Positions 1 to 24,641 are shown, counted from the stretch's first letter. The stretch: DNA of 64,000 nt from Nectonema munidae (GCA_030549495.1 JAUIRK010000144.1:124001-188000), one strand, 5' to 3'. A program made the numbers and translations. Notes: generated by a model not told the origin, from the letters alone.

Positions 1-804
1 TTATTGAAAATTTTATATCGATTTTATATTTCCAATAATTTTAATATTCAAATTCGCATTTCTTTCCGCAAAATTTGAAATCAGATATGCGATCTAATGG
101 ATGTAAATCCTCTCATCCCATACGACTTACTTTCCAGTCCTAATGAAAACAGTATATTTGAGATGAAATACCCTAAATTTCAGAATATTACATTTGCAAA
201 ATTCATGATTGAAAATTTAATAAAATTTTTGTAGTTATTATCATCATCTATAAATTGGTCGGGAAAAATAGTTTTTTTCCAAATAAACATTACTATAAAA
301 CTTTACTAAAATTATACTTTCAATAATTTCAAGGAATTCAACTAAATAAATTCAAAAACTACTTTGAAGGATCATAGGAAAGGACATATTAAGGCATCCA
401 TTTGTACCAGAAAAATAGTTAGATTTTTTATTAATTAATAAAATTATTCAAACAGATATGAGGAAATGGCATGATTGTGTCTTGTGAATTTAAGCTTCAG
501 CTTATCCTTACAAAAGTCATTCAAACGGTTAATGTCGAAATGACGTACTTGTTTTTTGTATATTTATACTTCATTGTGTCCTAATAAATTAAATTAATTT
601 TTGGTTAGAAAAGTGGTTTAAGAAAGGAAGAAATTTAATGAACACATCCTTGCATGTAAATAAAGTTCGTATCTAAGAGGAAGGCCGTATATGTCTGAAT
701 GTATTCTGCATAAAAGTATGAATTAAAGCGAACTTATGGTCCCATATTTTCGCCCTAACATTGTGATTTCACTAGTATACAATGAAAATATTTTAAACAC
801 TCAC
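1..804 (-). other. SPCA intron 7 sequence, downstream exon not found
   Basis: AT-rich sequence downstream of the last visible SPCA donor. No block reading KGAYE or other following SPCA motifs was found on the minus strand, so the next exon lies beyond the window edge. Confidence 0.5.
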
Positions 805-11097
<10,293 letters not shown>

Positions 11098-13647
11098 TCC
11101 TCTAGCAAGAAGGAGTCACCAAAAGCTTAATATTAGCAAAAATAACTCAGAAATGTATTTATACCCTTCAGAATACTTAAAAAGAATACGCACAGTGAAA
11201 AGGCAGTAAAAGAGATTAAAAGATTCACAATTAATCTGTAAAATGGAGAGAAACTTTTCGACAATGCCATTATTATAAGTGCATATCAAATACATGTAAT
11301 TCACATAAATAAGTAACAGAAGAAACTCTTTTCAAATATTCTGATGAATCGATTGCCTACTACCATATAAATAATTTAGCTCTACATCTAATAAAAATGG
11401 TGTTAAAAGGAAGATATGAAAGTTCTCATCTTTTGAAATGGTATTAGCCATGCTCATTGATAAAATCAAACGATCGATAGAAAAGGGTTAAGAAAAAACG
11501 TTCACATGTTGTCTCCGCATAAATATTAAAATTTAAACAAAAGCTTGATGATGTCTTTCATCATCATCATCATCATCATACGAGAGACAAATTTGTATGT
11601 AAAAAAATCAATTGAAAACGACTTTGTCCAGTGAAAGTAATTAATTAATTTATCACATTGTGTACTTTTTTGTTTTATTTGAATTTAAAACCAGTGTGAC
11701 ATGAAAAAAAGAGACAGTTTAGAAATAAAAATAATAATTTAGAAGTAAAAATAGTATATATATAAAATTCCATTGGAAAGATTAATCTTCAAAATTGTGT
11801 CCTCAAAGGGTTAAGAATAAATAGCTGTTTTAAGCATATCCATATTTAATGTTTTTTAAAATATTTAATAGCCACTACACTACTAAATATACTGCTATAT
11901 TTAGATGAAACAATTATTTTTTACCATAAATAAAAATTATCAATGTAAATTTCTTTTAACAATAGCAAATAAGTTACCTCCCAAACAGTCAGAGAGTTGT
12001 CAGACTAATCACATCAATCAAAACAACACAAAATGCCATACGATTGTATACGTTATCTGCTAAATCAAGCAAAAACGGAATTTGATTTGACATAAACAAA
12101 TCTAAATCCTCAAAAATACCTTTTCACGAGAGCGTCATGAAATAGCGAAATATAAAAGATTTTTGAAAAATAAATCATTCTTTTAGGTAAAGTAAAGGAT
12201 CGTAGAGCGTAAGGTAAAGAAAAGCCTGTGTTCATATACAATGAATTATTCAATACGTTTCCAGCAGATGTTTACTTCCTCCTCAACTAAACTATCTTTG
12301 AAAACGCACTTTCTATTATAAGAATTTTAGACTTTAATTTTTTTGTAAAATATTGCAAATAAAAAAATATATTTTTAAAAAAATAATACTAAAAAATAAA
12401 AATTACAATGAGTACTTTTTTTGTACAAAACATTTTTCCACATACTGTTAAAATATTAAGCATACCTATTTGACATTATGTCTAAATTGTAAATAACAAG
12501 ATTTAGTAAAATATAATAGTTAACGTTAAAGTTTAATTTTTCATAAAAAAAAATTTTTTTTTTTAAAAATACCAATTAAAAAGTTACTGTGGTGGGGGAA
12601 TGTGAAGAAGTATCAAGGATTTTGATCTTATAACCAAATGTTTTTCAGCAAGGAACCTATAGCAAAAAATGATTCTTTATATATTTTTTATCACACTGTG
12701 TGCAATGCGAAGGAAAAGAGAAACAAATTCAAGATTAAAAAAAAGAATCACTCAATTAAACGAAAGGAAAAAATGTAACAAAAATGTTGCTTACATTTTA
12801 TCATTCTAAAAAAGTTTTTAACACCGAAAAAATGACCAAATAGGCGAATAATGGAGTGTATATGCGAGAAAACAGTTCTAACTTTTTAGACGAGAAGATC
12901 CATAGTTCATTAATAAAAGGTATAAACAAATAAAATATATTGATATGATAATAAAGAAAAAGGCAAAAAGCTTTAGGAAATTTTAAAAGATCAACAGAAA
13001 AATTTCCACTTGAAATAGTGAATAAAATAATAAAAAATAAAAGCTCTACGCGGTAACTTACTTTGTTCGTATATATAAAATATAATTAATATATGCAAAG
13101 ATATGAAAATAATTGAATGTTAGCCAATCACATTTAAGATTTTGGTTCAGTTCATTTGAATAGTAAAAATTTATTTAAGAAATGTTCAAACATAATTGAT
13201 TCAAATCTAGCGTAATTTGATTGGTTAAAAACAAAAAATTATTATTCAAAATTTTTTATCCAATCAGATCAAGGAGTTTGAGCACTTCTGGCAAAAAACA
13301 TTTTTTATTAAGCAAATAATATACATTTGTTATAGTATATCACAATCATGAGAATAAATAAAAAATCCTGTGAAACCGATGGAAACATTTTATGGAATCC
13401 TATAAAGGTAGAGATACCTAGAGTGTTTTCATCGCCACGGAGCAAATCAGCTAAAGATATCTATTTTTGACAATTGATTAAAGCGCGAAACGTATGATAA
13501 AAATGAAGTATACTTTTTATCATCGTTTTTTATTACCAACTTCCCAAATTAATTCGCTCCTCTGTTCCCTATAAATCATAACAATGCCTTGTTTCATATC
13601 TAGGAAGGAACAAGAGAAGACTTGAATATGGATTGAAAAAATGAAAT
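11098..13647. other. Non-coding interval upstream of SPCA exon 1
   Basis: No gene recognised. It contains a (CAT)n run near 11560, a decayed subfamily B MITE ending in GGGTTAA at 11814, and AT-rich DNA. The SPCA promoter or a leader exon may lie here, but no convincing core promoter could be picked out. Confidence 0.45.
11682..11814 (+). mobile_element. piggyBac-type MITE, subfamily B, decayed (copy B7)
   Basis: Only the right half is clear: ATATATAAAATTCCATTGGAAA then GTCCTCAAAGGGTTAA, as in other B copies. The left boundary (near TTTAAAACCAGTGTGACA) is uncertain. Confidence 0.5.
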
Positions 13648-16070
13648 TACAGTCAAACCTGCTTTAATGGCCACCTGTCAATAGCGTCCACCTCTTATAA
13701 CGGCCATTTAAATATCCCCCTGATGGAATTACTACACAATACACCCTGTGAATAGCGGCCCCCTGCTAAACGCGACCAACGTCCACTTCTTGCGGCCAAG
13801 CTGCCACGAAGTATTTTGCAAAGAAATATCAAGTGAAGGATAGATTATCTTGTTCACAAGTTACAGATGTATCTTCCAATCAAAGACATATAATTGTGCA
13901 TATGTATTGGGTTCTGGGAGAAAAGTGTAAAGCACATAGACACATATGTACTTTCATTTGTAGAACTTAAATCAGTAACATAATAATGATGGACACTTTC
14001 GTTGTTTGAGCGCTTTTCTCTTCTATGCAGTGTACATTCTAGTGTCATCATTTAGATATGAAAGAGAAGCTGTACTTGAGAAAACAAATCGTCATAATTC
14101 GATGTGTGTTTGTAGTTCATTTTTCATTACACATCGTACACATAAACATATGTTTAATTCATTCATTTGCGTGTCAATTATTTCCATCCTATTCTATAAC
14201 ATGAACGCCTAAACTTTCTCATTTGTTATATAAATTCCATTATTCAAATATGCCTGCAAACACTCCAAAATCTTCTAAATTTCGCAATTCACTTTCTCTT
14301 GAACAAAAGATTGAGGTGATAATGATGCACGAAATAGAAAAGTTAAGCGCGCGTTCCATTTTTCAAATACTTTTTATTGGAGGACTCCGTTGCGGTAAAA
14401 CTCAGATTTTGAACATTATAAAGAATAAGCAGGGATGGATTGATGAATTTCAAAATAAGAGACCAAACGATCGTAAGCAAAAAGCACGAAAAACGTCAAA
14501 CGATCAATTAAACGCAATCCTTTATGAATGGTTTAAAGAAAGTTCGGCTAGGTTGCTACCTTTGACCCGTCCTCTGCTTCAGGAAAAAGCCAAAGAGATT
14601 TTGCAGTTCAAAACTTCAAGATTTTAAAGCATCAAATGGTTGGCTAGAAGGCTTTCGTCGTAGGCATAGCATAGTGTTCGGTAAGATGAATGGAGAAAGT
14701 GGCGGAGTTGATAAGAATGTTGTGGAAGACTGGAAGCAGAAACTACCCGAAATCTGTTCCAATTATGATGTTCGTAACATCTTCAATATGGATGAAACTG
14801 GGCTTTTTTTTTAAATGTCTGCTGACGCAACGTTAAACCAAAGGAACGGACTATTTTGGTGGAAATCGTTCGAAGGAGTGTATCACTCTTATGTTGTGTG
14901 CTAATTCTCTTGGAGAAAAAGAGCGTCCAATGGTAATTGGCAAATCATTTAAACCCCAGTTGCTTTGGAAAAATACAACATAAAGATCTTCCGGTAGATT
15001 ACCACGCAAACATAAAGGCTTGGATGACAAGCAATCTTTTTGAACTTTTTATGAAAAAACTCAACAAAAAATGCTGTCCCAAGGCCGTAAGATCCCAATG
15101 TTGCTGGACAATGCTCCGTGCCATCCTCGTTTAGTGTTTTCTAATATAAAACTTGTTTTCCTTCCTCCTAACACTTCTTCCATCACACATCAAGGAATAA
15201 TACACGCGGTCAAATTGATTTTCAGGAAGGTGCAGCTACAAGGTATAATTAGTCGAATGAAACAAGAACAGGAGTTGATGGCTTCTGATCTTCTTCAAGC
15301 TATTTATTGGCTTCACGAAGCATGGGGAAAAATATGGGCAGACACAATCCAGAAGTGTTTCCAAAGATGTGGAGTTGGTTGTGAAGACGCTGAAAGTAGG
15401 GTTGATGAAGGCAAGGAAGAAGAGAATGATGATATAGAGACTGTTTGTCGCGAAAATTTGCAAATGAGTTTAGATGAATTCGTTGGATTCGATGCTTCAC
15501 TGGTGACAACTGATCATAATCACCCTTCAACTCTCGAAGATTTTCAGCACCGTCTTGAACTCAATCAAGAAAATGATGAAGGCTCACATAAACTCCAGTA
15601 CAAAAACCTTGGGGATGTCAGTAAAAGTATTTCTGAAAACAGGCATTCGCGATACACAAAGGCTTTACTAAAGTACTCGAAAAATGCATAGAGTTGAATG
15701 ATGCAGTAGATCAAGAATCACAGTTACAAAAACAAAATGTCAGACAGTCAAAGATCTCTGATTACTATATTTTGAAAAAGAAATGCTCTTCTGGTTTTTA
15801 TTACTTTTACTTTTAATATTTTCATCTTTTGTATGCTCTTTTATGCAGTTTATCTTTATAAAAAGAATGCTCTTTCTACACAATAATAATAATTTTTTTC
15901 GTTTTTTAATGATTTTTTAGAGACAAGTGCCCAGTTAATAAATAAATTCCACACATAATCTTTTAAATACGAAATAAGAAGTAAAAATATTTTTAGCCTG
16001 CGTATTACGACCACCTGTGAATAGCGGTCAGATTTTCTGTTTCCCTTGGGTGGCCGCTATAGACAGGTTT
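13648..16070 (+). mobile_element. pogo/Tigger-type DNA transposon (about 2.4 kb)
   Basis: Starts at a TA with CAGTCAAACCTGCTTTAATG and continues with repeated GCGGCC/CACCT-type subterminal motifs. The right end has the matching inverted set (GGTGGCCGCTATAGACAGG) but the last few bases expected of the repeat are missing or changed. It contains a recognisable, frame-disrupted transposase on the plus strand and lies in intergenic DNA beyond SPCA exon 1. Confidence 0.82.
14250..15800 (+). pseudogene. pogo/Tigger transposase (CENP-B/jerky-like), disrupted
   Basis: Starts MPANTPKSSKF then LSLEQKIEVIMMHE, a CENP-B-type N-terminal DNA-binding domain. A second helix-turn-helix follows (SNDQLNAILYEWF, ASNGWLEGFRRRH). 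DDE core: FNMDETG carries the first Asp and MLLDNAPCHP the second. PPNTSSITHQGIIHAV has His where the family has Asp (PLDQGII), so the third catalytic residue is lost. An acidic stretch (EGKEEENDD) follows. Near the end QSKISDYY fits a PCNA-interaction box (QxxIxxYY), a feature known from Drosophila pogo. Stops and frame changes around 14630-15070 and after 15690 break the gene. Confidence 0.85.
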
Positions 16071-17197
16071 AAAAAAGATCATGAAGTCATAAGCCTATTC
16101 GCGATCGTATTAGAGAGGTGGTTGTTAGACACAAAAATGAGTAAAATCTAATCGCGTAATGGCAGCTAATAAGATTTTTAGGAAAGAAGTCTTTTAAATC
16201 AAATTAAGAAAACGTAATGATCGAATGTATGCTATTAAGGATGGGAAAATAAAAGCACGTTCTTCACTCTAAAATAACTCATTCCAATTGATATAAGAGA
16301 TAAAAAATTAAGGATTAATTAAAAAGACCATTTTAAAAATATTGATTGTAAATGATCGATGATGATGATGATGATGCTTGATTTCAGAATAGATTATATA
16401 GTGTTTCAATCAAAAGCTAGACTAACGAGAAAAATGATAGACGCTTTTCAAATTAAAGCTTTAAGCAAACTTTAAACGTTTTTTCCTTGTATATTTCTAT
16501 AAGCATATTTGTTATTTTTCGATTATTTTATGTTAAAATTATTATATATTACAAGTTTTAGTAATAATTATTGTCTTTTTCAAATTTCTTTTTTAAATTC
16601 TAAAGTGTCTTTTTCAAATTCTAAAGTGTCTTTTTTAAATTCTAAAGTGTCTTTTTCCTCTAGCATTTTAGAAATTTTTTTAAAATGCGATGTACTTTAA
16701 TGTTTTTAACTATATGTAATTAAGTAATAAAGGTTAGGTCAGCAATGCCGGTCCTAGTTATTACATTTGCTTCTACCTACAAGTGTGAGGAAGGGTTTCC
16801 AAACTCTTATAAAATTAAAAACAAGAAATAGACAGAGATTGCGTATTTTAGATATCATGGGATCCAACAAACATTAGGCCATTAATTTTAAAGATTTATT
16901 CTGCTCAAGTACAACTGCAGATATCGAATGAATTCACCTAAATAACTTTTATAGCATCTCGGCAAGGGGTCGCACGTGCGTAAACGTTGGCAAACACTGA
17001 TTTATGCCTAATGTCAAAAGTGTGATGACATTTACTATATTTCAAGGTCGTTTGTGAATCCTAATTTTAGATGGTGGTTGAAAGATGTCCTGAATCTTAC
17101 ACATTTCTGCTTTATTTTGCGACTCAAAATGTTTTATTGGTTTCTATTAGTTTAGTGTCGTTCTTTCATCGTCTTCAAAAAGATTGTCAAATTATTG
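16071..17197. other. Non-coding interval
   Basis: Contains a (GAT)n run at about 16357-16376 and a 21-bp tandem repeat (16595-16657). Nothing else recognised. Confidence 0.5.
16595..16657 (+). repeat. 21-bp tandem repeat, three units
   Basis: Three consecutive near-identical units of AAATTCTAAAGTGTCTTTTT plus one base. They read as SNSKVSF in one frame, but there is no supporting gene. Confidence 0.85.
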
Positions 17198-17205
17198 TCT
17201 ATAAC

Positions 17206-17478
17206 CAGTGGTGGGATTTAGCCGGTTCGCACCGGTTCGTTAGAAACGTCCCACGGAATTTTGTGAGTTCAGCGAACAGTAAAATATTTATTTATTTATT
17301 TATATAATACAGACCGTACAGTAAAATAAGCGCCCACAACATCATCATAATGATGCTTGTTTAACCATTATTTTAAAATTTTATTGGTAAATAGTTAAAA
17401 TTGATCAGTTTATTTGCTGACAAATTTAACTTTTTTTGTAACAGAACCGGCTGACAAGAAATTTGAATCCCACTACTG
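17206..17478. mobile_element. hAT-type MITE (273 bp)
   Basis: Terminal inverted repeats CAGTGGTGGGATT and AATCCCACTACTG with GCCGGTT subterminal motifs. It is flanked by a perfect 8-bp target duplication TCTATAAC (17198-17205 and 17479-17486), as hAT elements make. No transposase. Confidence 0.9.
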
Positions 17479-18152
17479 TCTATAACCTTTTTATCAAAGC
17501 CAAAACAATACAATTCAAAAACTAAAATAATTATAAATTATTCAAAAAAAAAAATTCCAAAAACTTTCTACTCATAAACTGAGCTGTGTAATAAAAAAGT
17601 TAATTCTTCAATTTTATTGAATTTTTCAGACTTTTTTCGTGAGTGGCAAAAACACAACATTAGACCAAAATGATAGAGAATTTTATCTTGTGTTTTTGCA
17701 ACGTCGGCCATTAAAGAGAGTGTCTATGAATTTATTTTTCAATATAACAATTATGAATACAACTATTTTTTAAAAGAGAGACGGAGTCGCAACAATTATT
17801 ACGACTCCAACTCCGACAACTTTTCAAAACGGGCGACTAAAAAACAACAGAAGAAATAAATGATAAAACATCTATCCTAAATCAATTATGGTTTTCGTTT
17901 TATAATTTTCAATGTTCACCCAAAAAAATTAGTTGAATTTAAAAATATTTAAATGATGTGAAAATATTAAAAAAAAAACAAATAATATATGAAGAATGTT
18001 ATTTTGTATAAAAAATAAAAAATTATTGTGGAATTAGCACTCTAATTGAAAAAAAAATTGATCAAAAGTGGTTGGCACTCGCAGGTAGGTTTTTGACACA
18101 TTAATTAAAAAAACGCATGCAGGCCAAATATTTTTGGGAAATTTTGTAAACT

Positions 18153-18362
18153 GTGGAAAAGCATAAACATATCACTTCCAGTTGTGCTCAGCAGTCGATG
18201 AAAAAGCAAATATTTATTGTAGATGATTACACAAATCTTAACCCCGACTATACGTTTCCAAAATTTTACACATTAAGGCCCATTTATAGATTGGTTGAGC
18301 ACTTGTCAATCAACTATTATGCAAATTTATGGACAAACTTGAAAAGTCAAAATCAGCGGTAG
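18153..18362 (+). pseudogene. Possible piggyBac transposase fragment
   Basis: Short open stretch with DDYTNLNPDYTFPKFYTLRP followed by IYRLVE. This resembles the piggyBac block DNNNLNPNDKFAKVRPL..LL that precedes the catalytic core. Nothing recognisable follows after the stop. It is weak alone, but the window holds five clearer piggyBac remnants. Confidence 0.4.
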
Positions 18363-18815
18363 AGTGGCCAAGCTCAGATTATCAGGTTAGCTTTGACTTT
18401 TTCTAAATTTTTCATTCTATAAATAGTTTCAAACCATTAAATACATCTCATTGTATTTAATTTGTAAAAATCAAGATCTCAAGATTTTTCTGAATTTTAG
18501 CAAAAAGTCAGACACACGTGCCATTTAGCAGCGAACGCTCCTTTTTGGAGTTCTACTTCTTATCAACAGTTCTCAAAGACATAACTTCAAAAATGTTAGA
18601 TTTATAGGATTCAAATAATAGCAAATAAGAAAAATTTCTAGAGCTTTGAAATCTAGCATTTCAGAAGATAAATCATGCACACTGCTAATGAAAGAACACA
18701 ACTCCGAAAGGCAACTTCCACTGCTGATTGCTTCTCTCTAAAATATAAGAAAAAGGAAAAGAGTCTTTTTCATTTTCTAAAGTCTACTTCTGCAAACCTT
18801 TGTTTTTAATTTTAT

Positions 18816-20608
<1,793 letters not shown>

Positions 20609-20767
20609 TGTGCGTGAGTTGAGTAGGGTTGGTTAGATGCTGGATTCGATAACTCAAGGTCTTGGGTTCGATTCCGCATCAAGCCTGCTTTCCTCATAGT
20701 TCGATACAAGGGGTGCAATTGTGCCTTCTCGATGAAAACACCCCGGGGTACCTCTCTACCTCTCTCC
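20609..20767 (+). mobile_element. tRNA-derived SINE (copy 1)
   Basis: A tRNA-like head (GGTTGGTTAGATGC, GATAACTCAAGGTCTTGGG, TTCGATTCC box B) is followed by a unique body (GCCTTCTCGATGAAAACACC) and a short CCTCTCTA-type tail. The head aligns with tRNA-Ile, with GAT at the anticodon position. It has one base change in box B and a short insertion near the start relative to copy 3. Confidence 0.82.
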
Positions 20768-23242
20768 AAAGCTTTTGAAAAGACTTCCTGTAAAATATTT
20801 AACTGTTAAAAGCTGTGAAACACTTTTGTATATCAAACTTTAATTCATTAACAAGCTTGCTAAAGTTATTTTTATTTCCAAGTGAAACCTGGTCATAGAT
20901 TTAGAATTATAATTTTTTGTACAATATATGAATTAAACTTCTGCAAAAAATAAATGCAAAAAAATCGGAAAAAAGATACTATGAGGATCGAGCACAACCT
21001 TTTAATGATGTATGCAAATTCAGAAAGGAGATAGATAGTTTAAGTAACTATTTTTAGTTTAACATTTAGTAGTCCTTTCAGTTACAGTCAAATCTACTTT
21101 AATCAATTAAAAGACTAGCTGTCAATAACGACCCGTTTAAATTCTCGCCAATCATTCCTGATTGAGCTCCTTCGACCTTATCAAGCGACTATACGTTCAC
21201 AAATAGCACTTTTGGCGGATTTCTTAAGTGGTCTTTTAGCACATGTTGTTATATATTCATTATTCAAAATACAAATGAAAACAGCACTGCATTAAGTCAA
21301 AATTGGACAAAATTAAATGAAAAAGGATTTAATGAAAAATGACAATATATCAAAAAAGAGGTACAAAAAGGAAAATTTGAAGAAAATAATACAGATATAT
21401 ACCACATGTGTTAAATAAGAGTTCATACGCGATAAAGATTCAGAAAAATACTTTTTCGCAAACTATGGATAGAAAAAGAAACAATGACAGACAATTCACA
21501 TATCATGTTTCATCTATTTTCTCTGAATGAACGAATACTACAATTGCATTTATAAGACTGATTAAAAATATAAAGAGAACTTACAAAAACATGAGACTGA
21601 GCTCAATGAATGAAAGCATGCATTTTTCAATAGAACTCAATCAAGGCTACTCTTACACAAGTAACATAAACATGGAAATAGAGGCAAGACTATATTTACA
21701 CGCGTATACAGTACCAGGCTAAAAGTGCAGGTTTTGTAAAATTTGAGCATTGAAATTTCTTTATTACTAAATATTTTTTTTAGAAAAATACCTTTAAATC
21801 AATTAAATTAAAAAAATATGCTCGCAGGGAAACAAGTTTGTTGTTTCGTTTATGCCATTTTTTATGATTTTTATGTGATTCAGAATTCATATTCTTTTTC
21901 ATTATAGATGCAAAAAAGGGGATAAAATTTGAAAACTGTAGCTGCATTTGCTTATTCCATTATAATTTATTCATGCAAAAATAGATAAAAGGTATATCAA
22001 ATAAAAATTGAAATATACTGTGAATGTATTTTGTGGTTGTGGCATGGAAGAGAATAATATTTACTTGAAAAATACTGTTTTTGGTTTTCTCAAAAAGGCC
22101 TGATATTAACCAAAAATCTTTCTTAGTCTCAAGTCCCTTCAATCGACACCAGTGTTTCTCAGCGTGGTGTACAACTAGGGAGACAATGTTCAACTTTCTG
22201 TTCACATTTTGCTAGATGAAAGATTTGATATACCTCATTCGGGGAGACGATGCTACATACACTCTCATAGTTCTTATAAGTTCTACGTAAGTCTGTTCGT
22301 GTGTGTCTGTCGGTAGAATCATTCTAATTGGCTGAAATATAATTATCGACATAAATTTCACCAATCAGATCTAGAAAAAAGTTATGATAAAAATATGGGA
22401 GATTTAATAAAAAGATCAAACAGTTAATAAATATGAATAGAATGGTAACCTAGATAGATTTAATTGACGATTTAAAACTTTTATAAAGATTGAGTTTGGG
22501 CTAGAAAGAGTTGAATAGAAAGAGAAATTTTTCTAAAAATAAAAAAATAGCGTAGATTAGTGATTCTCAAACTTTTTTCACCTCTGGGCCCTTTTCAAAC
22601 TCAAATATTTTTTGTCGACCCCTTATTTTTATTGCTACCACTAGTGGTTTTATTTATCAAAAATATATGAATATAAGTAAGCATTTCTTACTCAGTATTC
22701 CTTATTTGTTTTGTCAATTAATTTATGACAATTAATTAATTGACAATAATACTAATTAATCTATGACAATTAATATTTATTAAAAATTAGTTGAATTTCA
22801 TAAAATAAAATTTTATCAAGTCAAAAAGTGAAAATTTATATTCCAAAAAATATGCTGTTTAGTGTGAGCCTTTCACTTGATGCTCTGAGGCTAAACTTGT
22901 TCATTTTTAATATGGACCCTTTGCAAAATTTGAAATATTTTTATATGGACGTACATGTAATAGAAACCATCGTAGTATACAGGTTGGAGATGACACTCAA
23001 GTTATCTACCCGCGTTCAACCGTACAGGTTATGAGACTATTTATTTATTCATCCTTTTTTATGAATATCAAAATTGTATCATACTTCATTTTAAGAAAAA
23101 AACATATATCTTCATTTTATGTCATTATATTTAAATAAATATGAATTTTATTATATGTATAAATTTAGGTTTTCTGCAATTTCATTTTATAATTCAATAT
23201 CTAAATATGATCTCAAAATATATTAAAGTGATTTTAAAAATA
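20768..23242. other. Intergenic DNA with eroded transposon edges
   Basis: No gene recognised. Two hAT-like left ends occur (CAGTGTTTCTCAGCGTGGTG at 22150 and TAGTGATTCTCAAAC at about 22559), without matching right ends. Tigger-like debris starts at about 21085 (CAGTCAAATCTACTTTAAT). The rest is AT-rich. Confidence 0.4.
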
Positions 23243-23418
23243 ATTAGAATTATTCAAACTGTTTCGACCAAAACAAGCCAGTCTTCATCAGGAATGAAAG
23301 CAGGGAACAATAAAAAAAGTGATATGAATTTATGTTTATTTATTGTTCCCTGATTTCCTTGCTGGAGAAGACTGACTCACTAACTAGTTTTAGTCGGAAC
23401 AGGTTGAATAATTCTAAT
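23243..23418. repeat. Long inverted repeat with Penelope-type motifs in both arms
   Basis: The left arm begins ATTAGAATTATTCAAACTG and the right arm ends with its reverse complement (CAGGTTGAATAATTCTAAT). The arms also share TTTATTGTTCCCTG near the centre. Each arm contains CTGATGA or CTGGAGA followed by AGACTG, a short stem, then CGAAAC or CGGAAC. This is the pattern of hammerhead-like repeats at the ends of Penelope-like elements. Confidence 0.75.
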
Positions 23419-23829
23419 GATGAATATGTTTTTTTTATATCTATAAACATTTTAAGCTTATATAAATTTTGAATTTATTGTCTTTTGAGTGGAAATTATT
23501 TGCTGACGCAAATAGTAAAACAAAAAAATTAGTAATCAAAATTTAACTTTTAGTATACAAGAAGGAAATTTTTACTTACATAATGTGTGCTTAAATAACC
23601 TCTATCGCAACGCGACTGGTATTCATTTTCAAATTTCTGAAAATAATTCTTTCTACTAAGTATTCAAAATTTTTATCAAATCAGATGATGGTAAGTTGAT
23701 AAATTAACATGGCTTTAAATCATGCATTATAGCAAGTAGCAGTCAATCGTTTTGTTTCTCAATTGGTTTTAAGAAGTCATTGACATTTGTTTTGTTTTCT
23801 TTTTAACTGTATTCTATCAAATATTTTTT

Positions 23830-23952
23830 GCCTAGAGATTCGTCCCAATGTTCCCATTTGGGAACATAAGTAATTTCATATTCGTCTGCTTTTTTCAATG
23901 ACTTTGAATATAAATCGTCTGGGTTTTTTTTAAATATCGTCTGATTTCTATG
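23830..23952 (+). mobile_element. piggyBac-type MITE, subfamily A variant (copy A6)
   Basis: The palindrome GTTCCCATTTGGGAAC (23850-23865) sits inside the subfamily A frame (CATAAGTAATTTCAT, TTCGTCTGC, AAATCGTCTG, ATATCGTCTG). It has an extra C:G pair in the arms compared with other A copies. The left terminal repeat is eroded. The right end runs directly into copy C4. Confidence 0.7.
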
Positions 23953-24088
23953 CTACCCCATTAACGACCAGAATAATCAGACGATATCTAATGTAAAGCA
24001 GAAGATTTGTATTAAAGAGCTTTGATAAACGCAGACGATTTTATTTTTGTAAAGTCGACTATAGTCGACATGGGCGTTAACGGGTTAA
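23953..24088 (-). mobile_element. piggyBac-type MITE, subfamily C (copy C4)
   Basis: TTAA at the right edge; the left edge is eroded where it meets A6. The perfect palindrome GTCGACTATAGTCGAC is at 24054-24069, 19 bp from the TTAA. The CAGACGATATC, AAGCAGAAGATTT and CGCAGACGATT motifs are present. Confidence 0.82.
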
Positions 24089-24098
24089 TGGGGGTTAA

Positions 24099-24326
24099 AC
24101 AAACACGCAAATAAAATTTGGAAATATTATACGTGTTGTAACGATAGCAGGAGAAAACGATGCTTTAGAAGTGAAATATCAGTGTGCTGATGGTGTGGCT
24201 AAAGCTAAACTTTATGTAAATAAACAATCACATATTGATTCAAATGAGGTGAGTGAAAACAACGAAAAAAGCAAGAGCGAGCCTAAAAGTGTAAATATAA
24301 ATGTCAAAAGAGTTCTACTTCTCTAA
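24099..24326 (+). CDS. Unrecognised open frame without an initiator
   Basis: A 75-codon open stretch reading RVVTIAGENDALEVKYQC, ADGVAKAKLYVNKQSH, then a polar tail (NEKSKSEPKS). It has ordinary protein composition in AT-rich surroundings and starts directly after MITE C4. A GTGAGT inside (after DSNE) could be a splice donor, making the first part an exon. No ATG near the start and no family recognised; it may equally be a fossil of an unknown element. Confidence 0.35.
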   Translation, partial: TNTQIKFGNIIRVVTIAGENDALEVKYQCADGVAKAKLYVNKQSHIDSNEVSENNEKSKSEPKSVNINVKRVLLL

Positions 24327-24641
24327 CCAAAAATTAACAGATTTTCTTGTTATACATTTGACAGGTATTTTTTGATTCCCTTTGAGAACGAATATTAGAC
24401 CAATGTTATATAAGATAAGAAAGGAAAATTGACTGCTTAAAATACAGGTAAAAAAGAAATCAGAAGATTAGTAAAATAGTAGATCTCAAATGGTTGAAGT
24501 AATTTTGTATCGGATAACTAAATATCATCTGCTCTTTTTGGGATCGAATGAGAAATTAATCAAAAAATACATTTCTGATTGTCATTTTAGGCGCTCTGCA
24601 GACGATTAGTTGAAAAGATGTTTTAGTAAAAGGTATGAAGG

